DNA of 42,423 bases from Nonomuraea terrae (GTDB lineage Bacteria; Actinomycetota; Actinomycetes; Streptosporangiales; Streptosporangiaceae): NCBI RefSeq assembly GCF_004348995.1, contig NZ_SMKQ01000061.1, forward strand, positions 1 to 42,423, read 5' to 3'. The translations under genes were made by a program, and so were the position numbers. Under the pieces are notes generated by a model. That model made no database searches and was not told where the DNA came from. It was given only the letters and a program-made list of their open reading frames with translations. Below, in pieces: positions 1 to 7,202 of the stretch. How positions within the stretch are numbered: the stretch's first letter is position 1; every line of letters starts with the position of its first letter.

Positions 1-619
1 CCCACGCCCCGCCCGCCGGGCCCCGTTCCCGGGCGGGCGCCGGATCCGCGACCGGCGGGCGCACCCGCCACAGCAGCAGTGCCGACAGCAGGAAACTGGC
101 CACGTCGATCCAGACGACGGCGGCCAGGCCGCCCGCCTCGACCGCGACCCCGCCGGCCATCGCCCCCAGCAGCCGGGCGACCTGGCCGCTCTGGCCGTGC
201 AGGGCGTTGGCCCGGACGAGCTGCGCCCCGGTGACGAGTTGCGGCAGCAACGCCTTCTGCGCCGGTACGAGCACCGTGCCGAGCACGCCGGTCGCCAGCG
301 CGACGGTGTAGACGATCCACACCTGGCCGGGTTCGCGTACCGCGAGAAGGGGCAGCAGCGCGACCGCGAGCAGCAGGTCCGCGGCGACGAGCAGGCGGCG
401 GCGGTCCCAGCGGTCGGCCAGCGCCCCGGCGGCCGGGCCGAGCACGACGTCCGGCAGCCGCGAGACCAGCAGCATCGTCGCGGTGGACAGCGCCGAGCCG
501 GTGAGCTGGTAGACGTGGAAGGCCAGGCCGGTGCTGATCGCCCAGTCGCCCGTCTGCGAGATCAGCCCCGCCGCGAGCAGCCGCCGGTAGTCCGGGTTTC
601 CCGCGAGCAGCCGCCTCAT
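1..619 (-). CDS. MFS transporter, partial (C-terminus outside window)
   Basis: This is the N-terminal 206 codons of a multidrug/siderophore-type major facilitator; the gene runs off the left edge. I chose the ATG at 619, which opens with MRRLLAGNPDYRRLL and then gives alternating hydrophobic helices. The cytoplasmic loop between helices 2 and 3 reads GALADRWDRRRLL, the classic MFS motif A (G-x-L-a-D-r-x-G-r-R). Further helices follow around VALLPLLAV and VLGTVLVPAQ. It sits 31 bp after the stop of the ArsR-type regulator and is probably co-transcribed with it, the usual arrangement of a regulator and its exporter. The substrate cannot be told from sequence; EntS-like or macrolide-type exporters are the nearest style. 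The family is fairly certain, the substrate unknown. Confidence 0.85.
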   Translation of the reverse strand, partial: MRRLLAGNPDYRRLLAAGLISQTGDWAISTGLAFHVYQLTGSALSTATMLLVSRLPDVVLGPAAGALADRWDRRRLLVAADLLLAVALLPLLAVREPGQVWIVYTVALATGVLGTVLVPAQKALLPQLVTGAQLVRANALHGQSGQVARLLGAMAGGVAVEAGGLAAVVWIDVASFLLSALLLWRVRPPVADPAPARERGPAGGAW

Positions 620-650
620 CCGGCTCTCGTACGGGCGCCCATCCCGGCCC

Positions 651-1244
651 TCATTCCGGGCGGCCGGTCGGTGGGAGCGGGACCACCAGTTGCGTCAGCA
701 GCACCGGCCGGGCCCCCTCGGGCCGGTCCGACGGGTCGAACGCCCGCGCCATCAGCGGCTCCAGCAGCCCCTTGAGCGCCTCGCCGAGCGCCGCGATCTC
801 CTCAGTCGTCGCGTAGACGTAGCTGTTGCCGATGCCGCCGGCGTTCCGCCATTCACCGGTCTCGTCCTGGCGGCGGCGCTGCCATTCGACCAGCCGCGAC
901 AGCGCCCGCTCGGCCATGACCCGCTCCAGCAGCCCCCGGGCGGCCGAGGTCTCGGAGCCTGGCTCGGCGTCGGACCACTCCTGGACGGCCTCGGTCACCT
1001 GCCACGGCCGCTCGCGCTCGTCGCGCGCCTCGGCCTGCTCCACGAAGCCGTACCTGGCCAGCTGCCGCAGATGGTACGAGGCCAGCGCCTGGCTGATGCC
1101 GACCTCGCGGGCGGCCTCGGCGGCCGTGGCCGGCCCCCCGCGCAGCAGCAGCTCGTGCAGCGCCAGCCGGACGGGATGGGCGAAGGCCCGCATCGCCGCC
1201 GGGTTGTCGAGCACGCGCCGCGGCCCCAAGGATTCCAAAGACAT
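651..1244 (-). CDS. ArsR-family winged-helix transcriptional regulator
   Basis: A 197-residue DNA-binding protein. The N-terminal half is a winged helix: residues around AFAHPVRLALHELLL form the first helix, EAAREVGISQALASYHLRQL is the helix-turn-helix and YGFVEQAEARDERERPWQVT the wing. The C-terminal half is helical and probably dimerises or binds ligand. No metal-binding Cys pairs are visible, so a metal sensor is unlikely. I prefer the ATG at 1244 over the ATG at 1256 and the TTG at 1280. The TTG is itself part of a -35 box and the ATG at 1256 overlaps the -10, which leaves a leaderless start at 1244. The MFS gene follows 31 bp downstream. It probably represses its own operon through the dyad over its promoter (separate entry). 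Confidence 0.85.
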   Translation of the reverse strand: MSLESLGPRRVLDNPAAMRAFAHPVRLALHELLLRGGPATAAEAAREVGISQALASYHLRQLARYGFVEQAEARDERERPWQVTEAVQEWSDAEPGSETSAARGLLERVMAERALSRLVEWQRRRQDETGEWRNAGGIGNSYVYATTEEIAALGEALKGLLEPLMARAFDPSDRPEGARPVLLTQLVVPLPPTGRPE

Positions 1245-1251
1245 GCTTGGG

Positions 1252-1291
1252 ATCATCAAGCTTAGGCAAAGAGAAGTCAAGGATCTCTTTG
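1252..1291 (-). promoter_or_regulatory. Promoter and dyad operator of the ArsR-MFS operon
   Basis: On the minus strand there is a -35 TTGACT (1280-1275), a 17-bp spacer and a -10-like GATGAT (1257-1252). This would start transcription at about 1245, right at the ATG at 1244. A perfect 8-bp inverted repeat, CAAAGAGA (1267-1274) and TCTCTTTG (1284-1291) with a 9-bp spacer, surrounds the -35 box, where a repressor would block polymerase. ArsR-type autoregulation through such dyads is well known; that this protein binds here is inference. Confidence 0.6.
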
Positions 1292-1360
1292 GGATACACC
1301 AGCGAACAGACGGATGCCGTCCGAAATCTTCCGGTCACGCCACGTGGCCGAGCGCTTGGG

Positions 1361-1366
1361 TAGGGT
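1361..1366 (+). promoter_or_regulatory. -10 element TAGGGT, leaderless start
   Basis: TAGGGT ends 7 nt before the ATG at 1374, so the transcript would begin at or next to the start codon. No Shine-Dalgarno sequence precedes this ATG and no clear -35 is present. The same TAGGGT box recurs before other genes here (1808, 18975 on the minus strand, 20878). Confidence 0.5.
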
Positions 1367-1373
1367 CAATGAC

Positions 1374-1769
1374 ATGCGTCTCCTCAAGAACCTGCTCGTG
1401 CCTCTGGCCGTCGTGACCGCCGGTGTGCTCGCCGCCGGTTGCAGCGACGTCAACAACACCATCGACCGTGCCCAGGCATGCCTGGAAGCGCCGAAGATCA
1501 TGACGGAGCTGGTCGCCGACATAGCAAACCTGACCAACGACCCACAGGCCATGGACAAGGCCATCGACGACGCCGCGTCCAAGCTCAACGGCGTGGCCGA
1601 CACGGCCTCCAACACCACGCTCAAGGAGGCCTCCGACCAGCTCGCCACGACGCTGACCGGCATCACCGTCAACGACGTCAACGACACCGTCGACGCGGCC
1701 CAGAAGGTGGGCACCGAGGCGACCGCGTACGCGCAGAAGGTCGCACAGGCCTGCGGGGGCGGCGGCTGA
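1374..1769 (+). CDS. Small secreted lipoprotein of unknown function
   Basis: A 131-residue protein with a clear lipoprotein signal: MRLLKNL, a hydrophobic stretch (VPLAVVTAGV) and the lipobox LAAGC, with Cys22 as the lipidated residue. The mature part is small and polar, with two further cysteines (in AQACLEAP and AQACGGGG) that may pair. It is rich in Asp, Asn, Thr and Ala with predicted amphipathic helices. The ATG at 1374 is chosen because it directly precedes the signal peptide and follows a -10 element at leaderless spacing. No enzymatic motif is visible. It should be anchored to the outer face of the cell membrane. It is divergent from the ArsR-type gene and followed by two DUF202 membrane proteins with their own promoter. 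Function not recognised. Confidence 0.75.
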   Translation: MRLLKNLLVPLAVVTAGVLAAGCSDVNNTIDRAQACLEAPKIMTELVADIANLTNDPQAMDKAIDDAASKLNGVADTASNTTLKEASDQLATTLTGITVNDVNDTVDAAQKVGTEATAYAQKVAQACGGGG

Positions 1770-1807
1770 CCGCAATCCCAACATCTCTAGGGGAAATGGG
1801 GTCGAAT

Positions 1808-1813
1808 TAGGGT
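1808..1813 (+). promoter_or_regulatory. -10 element TAGGGT for the DUF202 pair
   Basis: TAGGGT lies 6 nt before the ATG at 1820, the same leaderless geometry as at 1361. The intervening TTTCCC is not a ribosome binding site. Confidence 0.5.
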
Positions 1814-1819
1814 TTTCCC

Positions 1820-2152
1820 ATGGAACCCGACCCGCGTTTCACCTTGGCCAACGAACGCACCTTCCTCACCTGGCTGAGCACGGCGCTGGCGCTCAGCGCG
1901 GGCGGGGTGGCCATGGCGGCGGTGCCGGCCGACGTGTTCGTGCCGTGGATCCGCACCGCGCTGGCCGTGGTGCTGGTGAGCCTGTCGGCGCTGGCGGCGG
2001 GCATGGCCTACCCTCGCTGGCGCAACATCCAGCGCGCCCTGCGCGCGCAGGAGCCGCTCCCGCCCCCGGCGCTCGCCGCCGTCTTCGGCTACGGCGTCGC
2101 CTTCGTGGCGGTGGCGGCACTCGTCCTCATCATCGTGTCCGCCCGCACATGA
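1820..2152 (+). CDS. DUF202 / YidH-family membrane protein
   Basis: A 110-residue integral membrane protein. The N-terminus, DPRFTLANERTFLTWLSTALAL, is the conserved DUF202 signature (LA-x-ERT-x-L-a-W-x-R/S-T). Three hydrophobic helices follow: the rest of that segment, a central one (TALAVVLVSLSALAAG) and a C-terminal one (VAFVAVAALVLIIV). A basic loop, PRWRNIQRALRAQEP, lies between the last two. The family is small and widespread, and its molecular function is not established. It is followed 7 bp later by a second DUF202 gene, so the two products probably act together or as a hetero-oligomer. Start and length are typical of the family. Confidence 0.85.
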   Translation: MEPDPRFTLANERTFLTWLSTALALSAGGVAMAAVPADVFVPWIRTALAVVLVSLSALAAGMAYPRWRNIQRALRAQEPLPPPALAAVFGYGVAFVAVAALVLIIVSART

Positions 2153-2159
2153 GCGCGGC

Positions 2160-2495
2160 ATGAACGCCGAGGACGAGGTCTGGGATCGCGGGCTGCAGAG
2201 CGAGCGCACCCGGCTGGCCTGGGTGCGCACGGCGGTGGCCCTGTCCACCGCCGGGCTCGGCGCGGCCGGGCTGTCCCTCAGGCACGGCCTGCCGGAGATC
2301 GGCGCCGCCGGCTTCGCGCTGGCGGCGCTCTGCGGCGGCGTGCTGCTGATCAGGACCAGGCTGCGGTTCCGCCGGGTGCAGGAGGCCCTGCACTCCGGGC
2401 GGCCGCTGGACGACGACCTCGACGCGCGGTTCGCCTGGCTCGGCACGTTGTGCCTGGTCGCGGGCGCGTTCACCTTTGTGCTCACCCTTCGATGA
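2160..2495 (+). CDS. Second DUF202-family membrane protein
   Basis: A 111-residue protein with the same three-helix plan as its upstream neighbour. The signature reads LQSERTRLAWVRTAVALSTA (ERT-x-LAW-x-RT). A helix follows at IGAAGFALAALCGGVLLI, then a basic loop (RTRLRFRRVQEALHSG) and a final helix (LGTLCLVAGAFTFVLTL). The two copies have diverged well beyond their signature, suggesting an old duplication with separate roles rather than a recent repeat. Tandem pairs of short and long DUF202 proteins are common in actinobacteria. It is transcribed with the first copy, since the 7-bp gap leaves no room for a promoter. Biochemical role unknown. Confidence 0.85.
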   Translation: MNAEDEVWDRGLQSERTRLAWVRTAVALSTAGLGAAGLSLRHGLPEIGAAGFALAALCGGVLLIRTRLRFRRVQEALHSGRPLDDDLDARFAWLGTLCLVAGAFTFVLTLR

Positions 2496-2517
2496 CCTCC
2501 GGTTCCGAGAGCGCGGC

Positions 2518-2868
2518 ATGGAGGCGAAGACCCGGACGAAGGGGGTGACCTCATCGGTAGAGATCCACAGGACCGTGCCCTTCGAGTGCCGGCGCTGCTG
2601 GCATGTGTGGGAAGAGCACTCCATCGTCAGGCGCATCGAGGACCACCACGGCAACGAGGGCGAAGTCCGGCTACAGGCCGGCGTGCAGGTGCCACCGCCG
2701 TCGTCGGGCGCCGGCTGCCCGAAGTGCGGCTGCGAGCAGGCCACCACGTTCCCGGACGGCTACCTGGCGCACCACCCGGCGGCGGCCCCGCCGCCCGAGC
2801 CGCCCGCTCCCGACCCGACGCCGCTGCTCAGCCCAGTGCGACGGCCGGTGCGAAGGCCGGCGTACTGA
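2518..2868 (+). CDS. Small zinc-ribbon protein (paralogue A)
   Basis: A 116-residue protein whose core holds two Cys pairs, VPFECRRCWHVWEE near residue 22 and GCPKCGCEQATTF near residue 70, as expected for a treble-clef or zinc-ribbon fold binding one Zn2+. The core is followed by FPDGYLAHHP and a Pro-rich tail (AAAPPPEPPAPDP) ending in Arg-rich residues, with no membrane helix. The gene immediately downstream encodes a clear paralogue with the same CxxC-VWEE-VVRR-CPxCG-FPxGYLAxHP layout. I take the ATG at 2518; a GTG at 2545 is also possible and would remove nine residues. No catalytic motif is visible, and nucleic-acid or protein binding is only a guess. It follows the DUF202 pair by 22 bp. 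Confidence 0.7.
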   Translation: MEAKTRTKGVTSSVEIHRTVPFECRRCWHVWEEHSIVRRIEDHHGNEGEVRLQAGVQVPPPSSGAGCPKCGCEQATTFPDGYLAHHPAAAPPPEPPAPDPTPLLSPVRRPVRRPAY

Positions 2869-2876
2869 CCCATAAC

Positions 2877-2913
2877 TTGACACCTGGTGAGCATTCCATA
2901 ACTAACAGTGTCA
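2877..2913 (+). promoter_or_regulatory. Promoter bracketed by an inverted repeat, before zinc-ribbon paralogue B
   Basis: A consensus -35 TTGACA (2877-2882) is followed at 16 bp by TAACTA (2899-2904), a fair sigma-A-type promoter. The hexamers TGACAC (2878-2883) and GTGTCA (2908-2913) form a perfect inverted repeat enclosing the promoter from the -35 to about +3, which could hold a looped or side-by-side regulator. Regulator unknown. Confidence 0.5.
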
Positions 2914-2978
2914 CAAGCCCGTCTTGAAGGGCGTAGGAGACCGGACGGACACTCGGGACGCGAACGGCGATCCGGGGG

Positions 2979-3413
2979 GTGGTCCGAGTGCTGGACGGGT
3001 TCGAGACCCGCGAGATGTGGCCCTACGAATGCCTGCGCTGCTTATACGTCTGGGAAGAGGAGTTCGTCGTCAGACGCCTCTGTGACGCCTACGGCAAGCG
3101 CGCGGAGATCTGGCTCAGCGCGGGAGTGCCGGTGCAGCCGCCGTGGGCGGGTAGCTCATGCCCGAGCTGCGGCGCGCACCACCTGACGTCGTTTCCCAGC
3201 GGGTATCTGGCCCGCCACCCCGAGCTCGTCGCCGAGCCCGAGCCGGGGCCGGCGCCGGTGTTCGCACCGGCGCCGGTGTCCTGGCCGGACAGTGCGCCCG
3301 CCGCCCGGCGGAGCAAACTGCCCGGCCGATTGCTGATCGCGTTCGGCGTCCCGCTCGTCCTGTTCCTCGGGTACGAGCTGTACATCATCGCGGCGGCGCA
3401 CGCGGGCCATTAG
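2979..3413 (+). CDS. Zinc-ribbon protein with C-terminal membrane anchor (paralogue B)
   Basis: A 144-residue protein starting at GTG 2979 behind a G-rich stretch. The core copies its upstream neighbour: PYECLRCLYVWEEEFVVRRL, then SAGVPVQPPWAGSSCPSCGAHH and FPSGYLARHPE. The four Cys (two CxxC pairs) should bind zinc. Unlike paralogue A it ends with a Pro-rich linker (PEPGPAPVFAPAPVSWPD) and a single hydrophobic helix (LLIAFGVPLVLFLGYELYII), so the zinc domain is probably held on the inner face of the membrane. The stop overlaps that of the convergent ABC exporter gene by 4 bp. Soluble and tail-anchored versions side by side suggest a duplication followed by relocation. Function unknown. Confidence 0.75.
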   Translation: MVRVLDGFETREMWPYECLRCLYVWEEEFVVRRLCDAYGKRAEIWLSAGVPVQPPWAGSSCPSCGAHHLTSFPSGYLARHPELVAEPEPGPAPVFAPAPVSWPDSAPAARRSKLPGRLLIAFGVPLVLFLGYELYIIAAAHAGH

Positions 3414-5260
3414 CTGAGGCTCTCCAGCCACGCGCGGTGCAGCCCGGCGAACCGGCCGGAGGCCGCGATGAGCTGGGCGGGCGGCCCGTCCTCGACGATG
3501 CGGCCGCGCTCCATCACCAGCACCCGGTCGGCGATCTCCACGGTCGACAGCCGGTGCGCGATGATGAGCGCGGTCCGGTCGGCGAGGATCGTGCGCAGCG
3601 CGCGCTGCACGAGCCGCTCGCTCGGCACGTCGAGGCTGGAGGTGGCCTCGTCAAGGATGAGCACCGCCGGGTCGGCGAGGAACGCCCGGGCGAACGCGAC
3701 GAGCTGGCGCTGCCCGGCCGACATGCGGCCGCCGCGCTTGCCGACCTCGGTGTCGTAGCCGTCGGGCAGCGCGGAGATGAACTCGTGCGCGCCGATGGCC
3801 TTGGCGGCCTCGCGCACCTGGCGGTCGGTGGCGTCGGGGCGGCCGAACCGGATGTTGTCGGCGACCGTACCGCTGAACAGGAAGTTCTCCTGCGTCACCA
3901 TGACCACGGCCTGGCGCAGCGTCGGCTCGTCGAGGTCGCGCAGGTCGACGCCGTCGAGCAGCACGCGGCCGCCGGTCGGGTCGTAGAAGCGGGAGATCAG
4001 CTTGGCCAGCGTCGTCTTGCCCGCGCCCGTCGCGCCGACCAGCGCCACGCTCTGCCCGGCCGGGATGGTCAGGTCGAGGCGCGGCAGGATCGGCATCTCC
4101 TCGACGTAGGCGAACCTGACGTCGTCGAAGCGCACCTGACCGCGGGCCCGGCCGCCCGGCAGCGCGGCGGGCTCGCGCGGCTCGGGCACCCCGGGCTCCT
4201 CCTCGAGGACGCCCGAGAGCTTCTCCAGCGCCGCGCCCGCCGACTGCAGGGTGTTGTAGAACTGGCTGACCTCCTGCATCGGCTCGTAGAACTGGCGCAG
4301 GTAGAGCAGGAAGCCGGCCAGGGTGCCGACCTCGACCTCGCCCTGGATCGCCAGGTGGCCGCCGTAGAGCAGCACGGCGCCGATCGTGAAGTTGCCGATC
4401 AGCTTGATGCCGGTCATGAACGTCGCGCCGAGCTGCATGCTGCGCGCGTTCGCCTCACGGTAGTCGTCGTTGAGCTGCTCGAAGATCTCCTGGTTGCGCG
4501 GCTGCCTGCGGAAGGCCTGCACCGCGCGGATGCCGGTCATCGACTCCACGAAGTGCACGATGACGAGCGCCACCGTCTCGCGCGTGCGCCGGTAGACGAT
4601 CGTGGACTGCTGCCGGAACCACCGGGTGAACACCAGCAGGACGGGGATCGGCACCAGCGCGACCAGGCCGAGGTGCACGTCCATGATGAGCAGCAGCACG
4701 GCCGTGCCGACCATGGTGAACACGGCCTTGACCAGCGCGTCGAACCCCGACTGGAGCAGCTCGGCGATCGACTCGATGTCGGAGGTCAGCCGCGAGATCA
4801 CCCGGCCGGAGGTGTAGTTCTCGTGGAAGCTCAGCGACAGCCGCTGGAAGTGGTCGAAGACGCGGCGGCGCAGCTCCAGCAGGACGCTCTGGCCGATGGT
4901 GCCCGCCAGGCGCAGGAACGCCTGCCGGGTGATCGCCTGAGTGACGGCCGCGCCCACGATCACCCCGACCACGGTCAGCAGCACACGGGGGCCGTCGCCG
5001 TTCGTGATCGGCGGGATGCCCTCGTTGATGCCGATCGCCACCAGGAAGGGGATCGACAACCCGGCCGCGTTGGAGACCACGATGATCGCCACGAGCAGCG
5101 CGATCTTCTTCCGGTGCGGCGCCAGTAAGTCGCCGAGCAGCCGCCGCGAACGGGCCCGCAGCAGGACGGAGACCTTCTCGGACAGCTCGTCCTGGTCTTC
5201 GGCGGCGACGCCGCGCCACGATCCGGCGGACTGCTTGGTCTCGGGAGCGGTCGCGGTCAT
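3410..5260 (-). CDS. ABC exporter, fused membrane/ATPase half-transporter (canonical Walker B subunit)
   Basis: A 616-residue half-transporter: six transmembrane helices over about residues 50-330, then an ATPase domain. Walker A is GATGAGKT (409-416), Walker B LILDE (534-538) with the catalytic Glu538, and the switch His lies in IAHRLST. The ABC signature is MSAGQ (513-517) instead of LSGGQ. The start is the ATG at 5260, which overlaps the upstream partner's stop by 4 bp, so the two are translationally coupled. The partner has the opposite defects: a good LSGGQ but Asp for the catalytic Glu. Together they give one complete and one degenerate ATP site, as in asymmetric heterodimeric exporters such as TM287/288. 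Actinobacterial pairs of this shape export lipids or drugs; the substrate here is unknown. Confidence 0.92.
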   Translation of the reverse strand: MTATAPETKQSAGSWRGVAAEDQDELSEKVSVLLRARSRRLLGDLLAPHRKKIALLVAIIVVSNAAGLSIPFLVAIGINEGIPPITNGDGPRVLLTVVGVIVGAAVTQAITRQAFLRLAGTIGQSVLLELRRRVFDHFQRLSLSFHENYTSGRVISRLTSDIESIAELLQSGFDALVKAVFTMVGTAVLLLIMDVHLGLVALVPIPVLLVFTRWFRQQSTIVYRRTRETVALVIVHFVESMTGIRAVQAFRRQPRNQEIFEQLNDDYREANARSMQLGATFMTGIKLIGNFTIGAVLLYGGHLAIQGEVEVGTLAGFLLYLRQFYEPMQEVSQFYNTLQSAGAALEKLSGVLEEEPGVPEPREPAALPGGRARGQVRFDDVRFAYVEEMPILPRLDLTIPAGQSVALVGATGAGKTTLAKLISRFYDPTGGRVLLDGVDLRDLDEPTLRQAVVMVTQENFLFSGTVADNIRFGRPDATDRQVREAAKAIGAHEFISALPDGYDTEVGKRGGRMSAGQRQLVAFARAFLADPAVLILDEATSSLDVPSERLVQRALRTILADRTALIIAHRLSTVEIADRVLVMERGRIVEDGPPAQLIAASGRFAGLHRAWLESLS

Positions 5261-7041
5261 CGCAGAGCCCCTTCCGCCGCGTCGTCGAAGTCGGCGTCCT
5301 GCGCCAGCAGCTCGCGGTATTCGGGCACCCGCGCCAGCAGCTCGTGGTGCTTCCCGACGTGCGTGATGGTGCCGCCGCGCAGCAGCGCCACCTTGTCGGC
5401 CAGCAGCACGGTGGAGGCGCGGTGGGCGACCACGATGCCGGTCGCCTCGCGCAGCACATGCCGCAGCGCCTCCTCCACCAGGGCCTCGGTCTCGACGTCG
5501 AGCGCCGACAGGGTGTCGTCGAGCACCAGGATGCGCGGCTTGCTCAGCACGGCCCTCGCCAGGGCGAGCCGCTGGCGCTGCCCGCCGGACAGCGACAGGC
5601 CCTGCTCGCCGATGCGGGTGTCGAGGCCCCACGGCAGGTCGTAGACGAACATGGCCTGCGCGGTCTGGATCGCGTCGGCCAGCTCCTCCTCGGTGGCGTC
5701 GGCCCGGCCGAGCATGAGGTTCTCCCGCACGCTCATGGAGAACAGCGTCGGTTCCTCGAACGCGGTGGCCACCACCGAGCGCAGCGTGCTCAGGTCGAGG
5801 TCGCGGATGTCGTGGCCGTCGATCGTGACGCGGCCGGAGGTGGGGTCGATCAGGCGCGGCACGAGCGCGGTCAGGGTGGTCTTGCCCGCCCCGGTGGCGC
5901 CCACGACGGCGACCGTCTCACCGGGCCGGACGTCGAGCCGGACGTCGTGCAGCACCGGCTCGTCGGAGTCGGGGAAGCGGAACCCGACACCTTCGAAGCG
6001 CAGGTGGCCGCGCGGCTCGTCGATGGTCTCGGTGCCGCCCTCGATCGCGGGGACGGTGTCCAGGACCTCCATGACGCGGTCGGCGGAGGTCATCGCCTCC
6101 TGCCCCATGGCCAGGATGTAGCCGAGGCTCGCGATGGGCCACACGAGCTGGAGCATCAGCGTGGTGAAGGCGACCAGCGCGCCCAGCGTCAGCCCGCCCG
6201 TGCCGACGGCCAGCGCGCCGAGCAGCAGCACCATGGCCAGCGTGATGTTGGGGATGATCTCCAGAAAGGAGAAGAACCGCGCCGACAACCTGACCTTGTC
6301 CATCGAGGTGCCGTACACCTTGAGCGCGGCGTCGTCGTAGCGGTCGTAGACGTGGTGCCGGCGGCCGAAGGCCTTGATCGTGCGGACGCCGATCGCGGAC
6401 TCCTCGACGAACGTGGCGAGGTCGCCCTGCTCGTCCTGGACCTGGCGGGAGATCTTGATGTAGCGCTTCTCGAAGCGCAGCGAGGTCCAGACGATCGGCA
6501 CGGCCGAGGCGGCCACCAGCAGCCCGAGCGGCCAGTACTTGTTCAGCAGCAGCACGATGACCGTGACGACCTGCAGGATGTTCATGACCAGGAAGAGCAT
6601 TCCGAAGCCCAGGAAGCGCCGGATGGTCGACAGGTCGGTGGTGGCCCGTGACAACAGCTGACCTGACTGCCAGTCGCCGTGGAAGGCCATGGGCAGGCGC
6701 TGCAGGTGGGCGTACAGGTCGTTGCGGATGGCGGTCTCCAGGCCGAGGACCGGCTTGACCTGGAGCCACCGCCTCAGGAAGATCAGCATGGCCTCGACCA
6801 CGCCGACGCCGATCGCGAGCAGCCCGAGCGGGAGCAGCGCGCCGGTGTCGCCCTGGGCGACGGGGCCGTCGACGACCCTCTCGATGATGAGAGGCAGCGA
6901 GATGGCGGCGGCGATGCCGACGATCGCCATCAGCCAGATGAGCACCAATCTGACGACGTAGGGGCGGAGATACGACTTCATCCGCCACAGGGAGTTGGAG
7001 GAGAGCAGGGGACGGCGAGGTATGTGCGTATCGGGAGGCAT
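5257..7041 (-). CDS. ABC exporter, fused membrane/ATPase half-transporter (degenerate Walker B subunit)
   Basis: A 594-residue half-transporter starting at ATG 7041 (MPPDTHIPRRPLL). A TTG 27 bases upstream would sit inside the promoter. Transmembrane helices occupy about residues 25-310. Walker A is GATGAGKT (381-388) and the signature is a full LSGGQ (484-488). Walker B reads LVLDD (505-509): Asp509 replaces the catalytic Glu, while the D-loop (SALD) and switch His (VAHRAST) are intact. This is the mark of the degenerate-site subunit of a heterodimeric exporter whose partner is encoded just downstream. A -10-like TACTAA (7057-7052) lies 10 nt before the start. Acts in the cell membrane, pumping an unidentified substrate outward. 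Confidence 0.92.
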   Translation of the reverse strand: MPPDTHIPRRPLLSSNSLWRMKSYLRPYVVRLVLIWLMAIVGIAAAISLPLIIERVVDGPVAQGDTGALLPLGLLAIGVGVVEAMLIFLRRWLQVKPVLGLETAIRNDLYAHLQRLPMAFHGDWQSGQLLSRATTDLSTIRRFLGFGMLFLVMNILQVVTVIVLLLNKYWPLGLLVAASAVPIVWTSLRFEKRYIKISRQVQDEQGDLATFVEESAIGVRTIKAFGRRHHVYDRYDDAALKVYGTSMDKVRLSARFFSFLEIIPNITLAMVLLLGALAVGTGGLTLGALVAFTTLMLQLVWPIASLGYILAMGQEAMTSADRVMEVLDTVPAIEGGTETIDEPRGHLRFEGVGFRFPDSDEPVLHDVRLDVRPGETVAVVGATGAGKTTLTALVPRLIDPTSGRVTIDGHDIRDLDLSTLRSVVATAFEEPTLFSMSVRENLMLGRADATEEELADAIQTAQAMFVYDLPWGLDTRIGEQGLSLSGGQRQRLALARAVLSKPRILVLDDTLSALDVETEALVEEALRHVLREATGIVVAHRASTVLLADKVALLRGGTITHVGKHHELLARVPEYRELLAQDADFDDAAEGALR

Positions 7042-7202
7042 CCCCACCAGATTAGTACGGCGAATCAACCGATTTTCAGTGACCTCAAGGTGGGTTTCCC
7101 GTACATGACATGGGGAAATGCGAGATTTCGTGCACTTTCGGAAGTCCGTTACTTTCGTTGGGTAATGATGAGAAATGCCGAGGCTGGGACGTTGAGGGAC
7201 TC

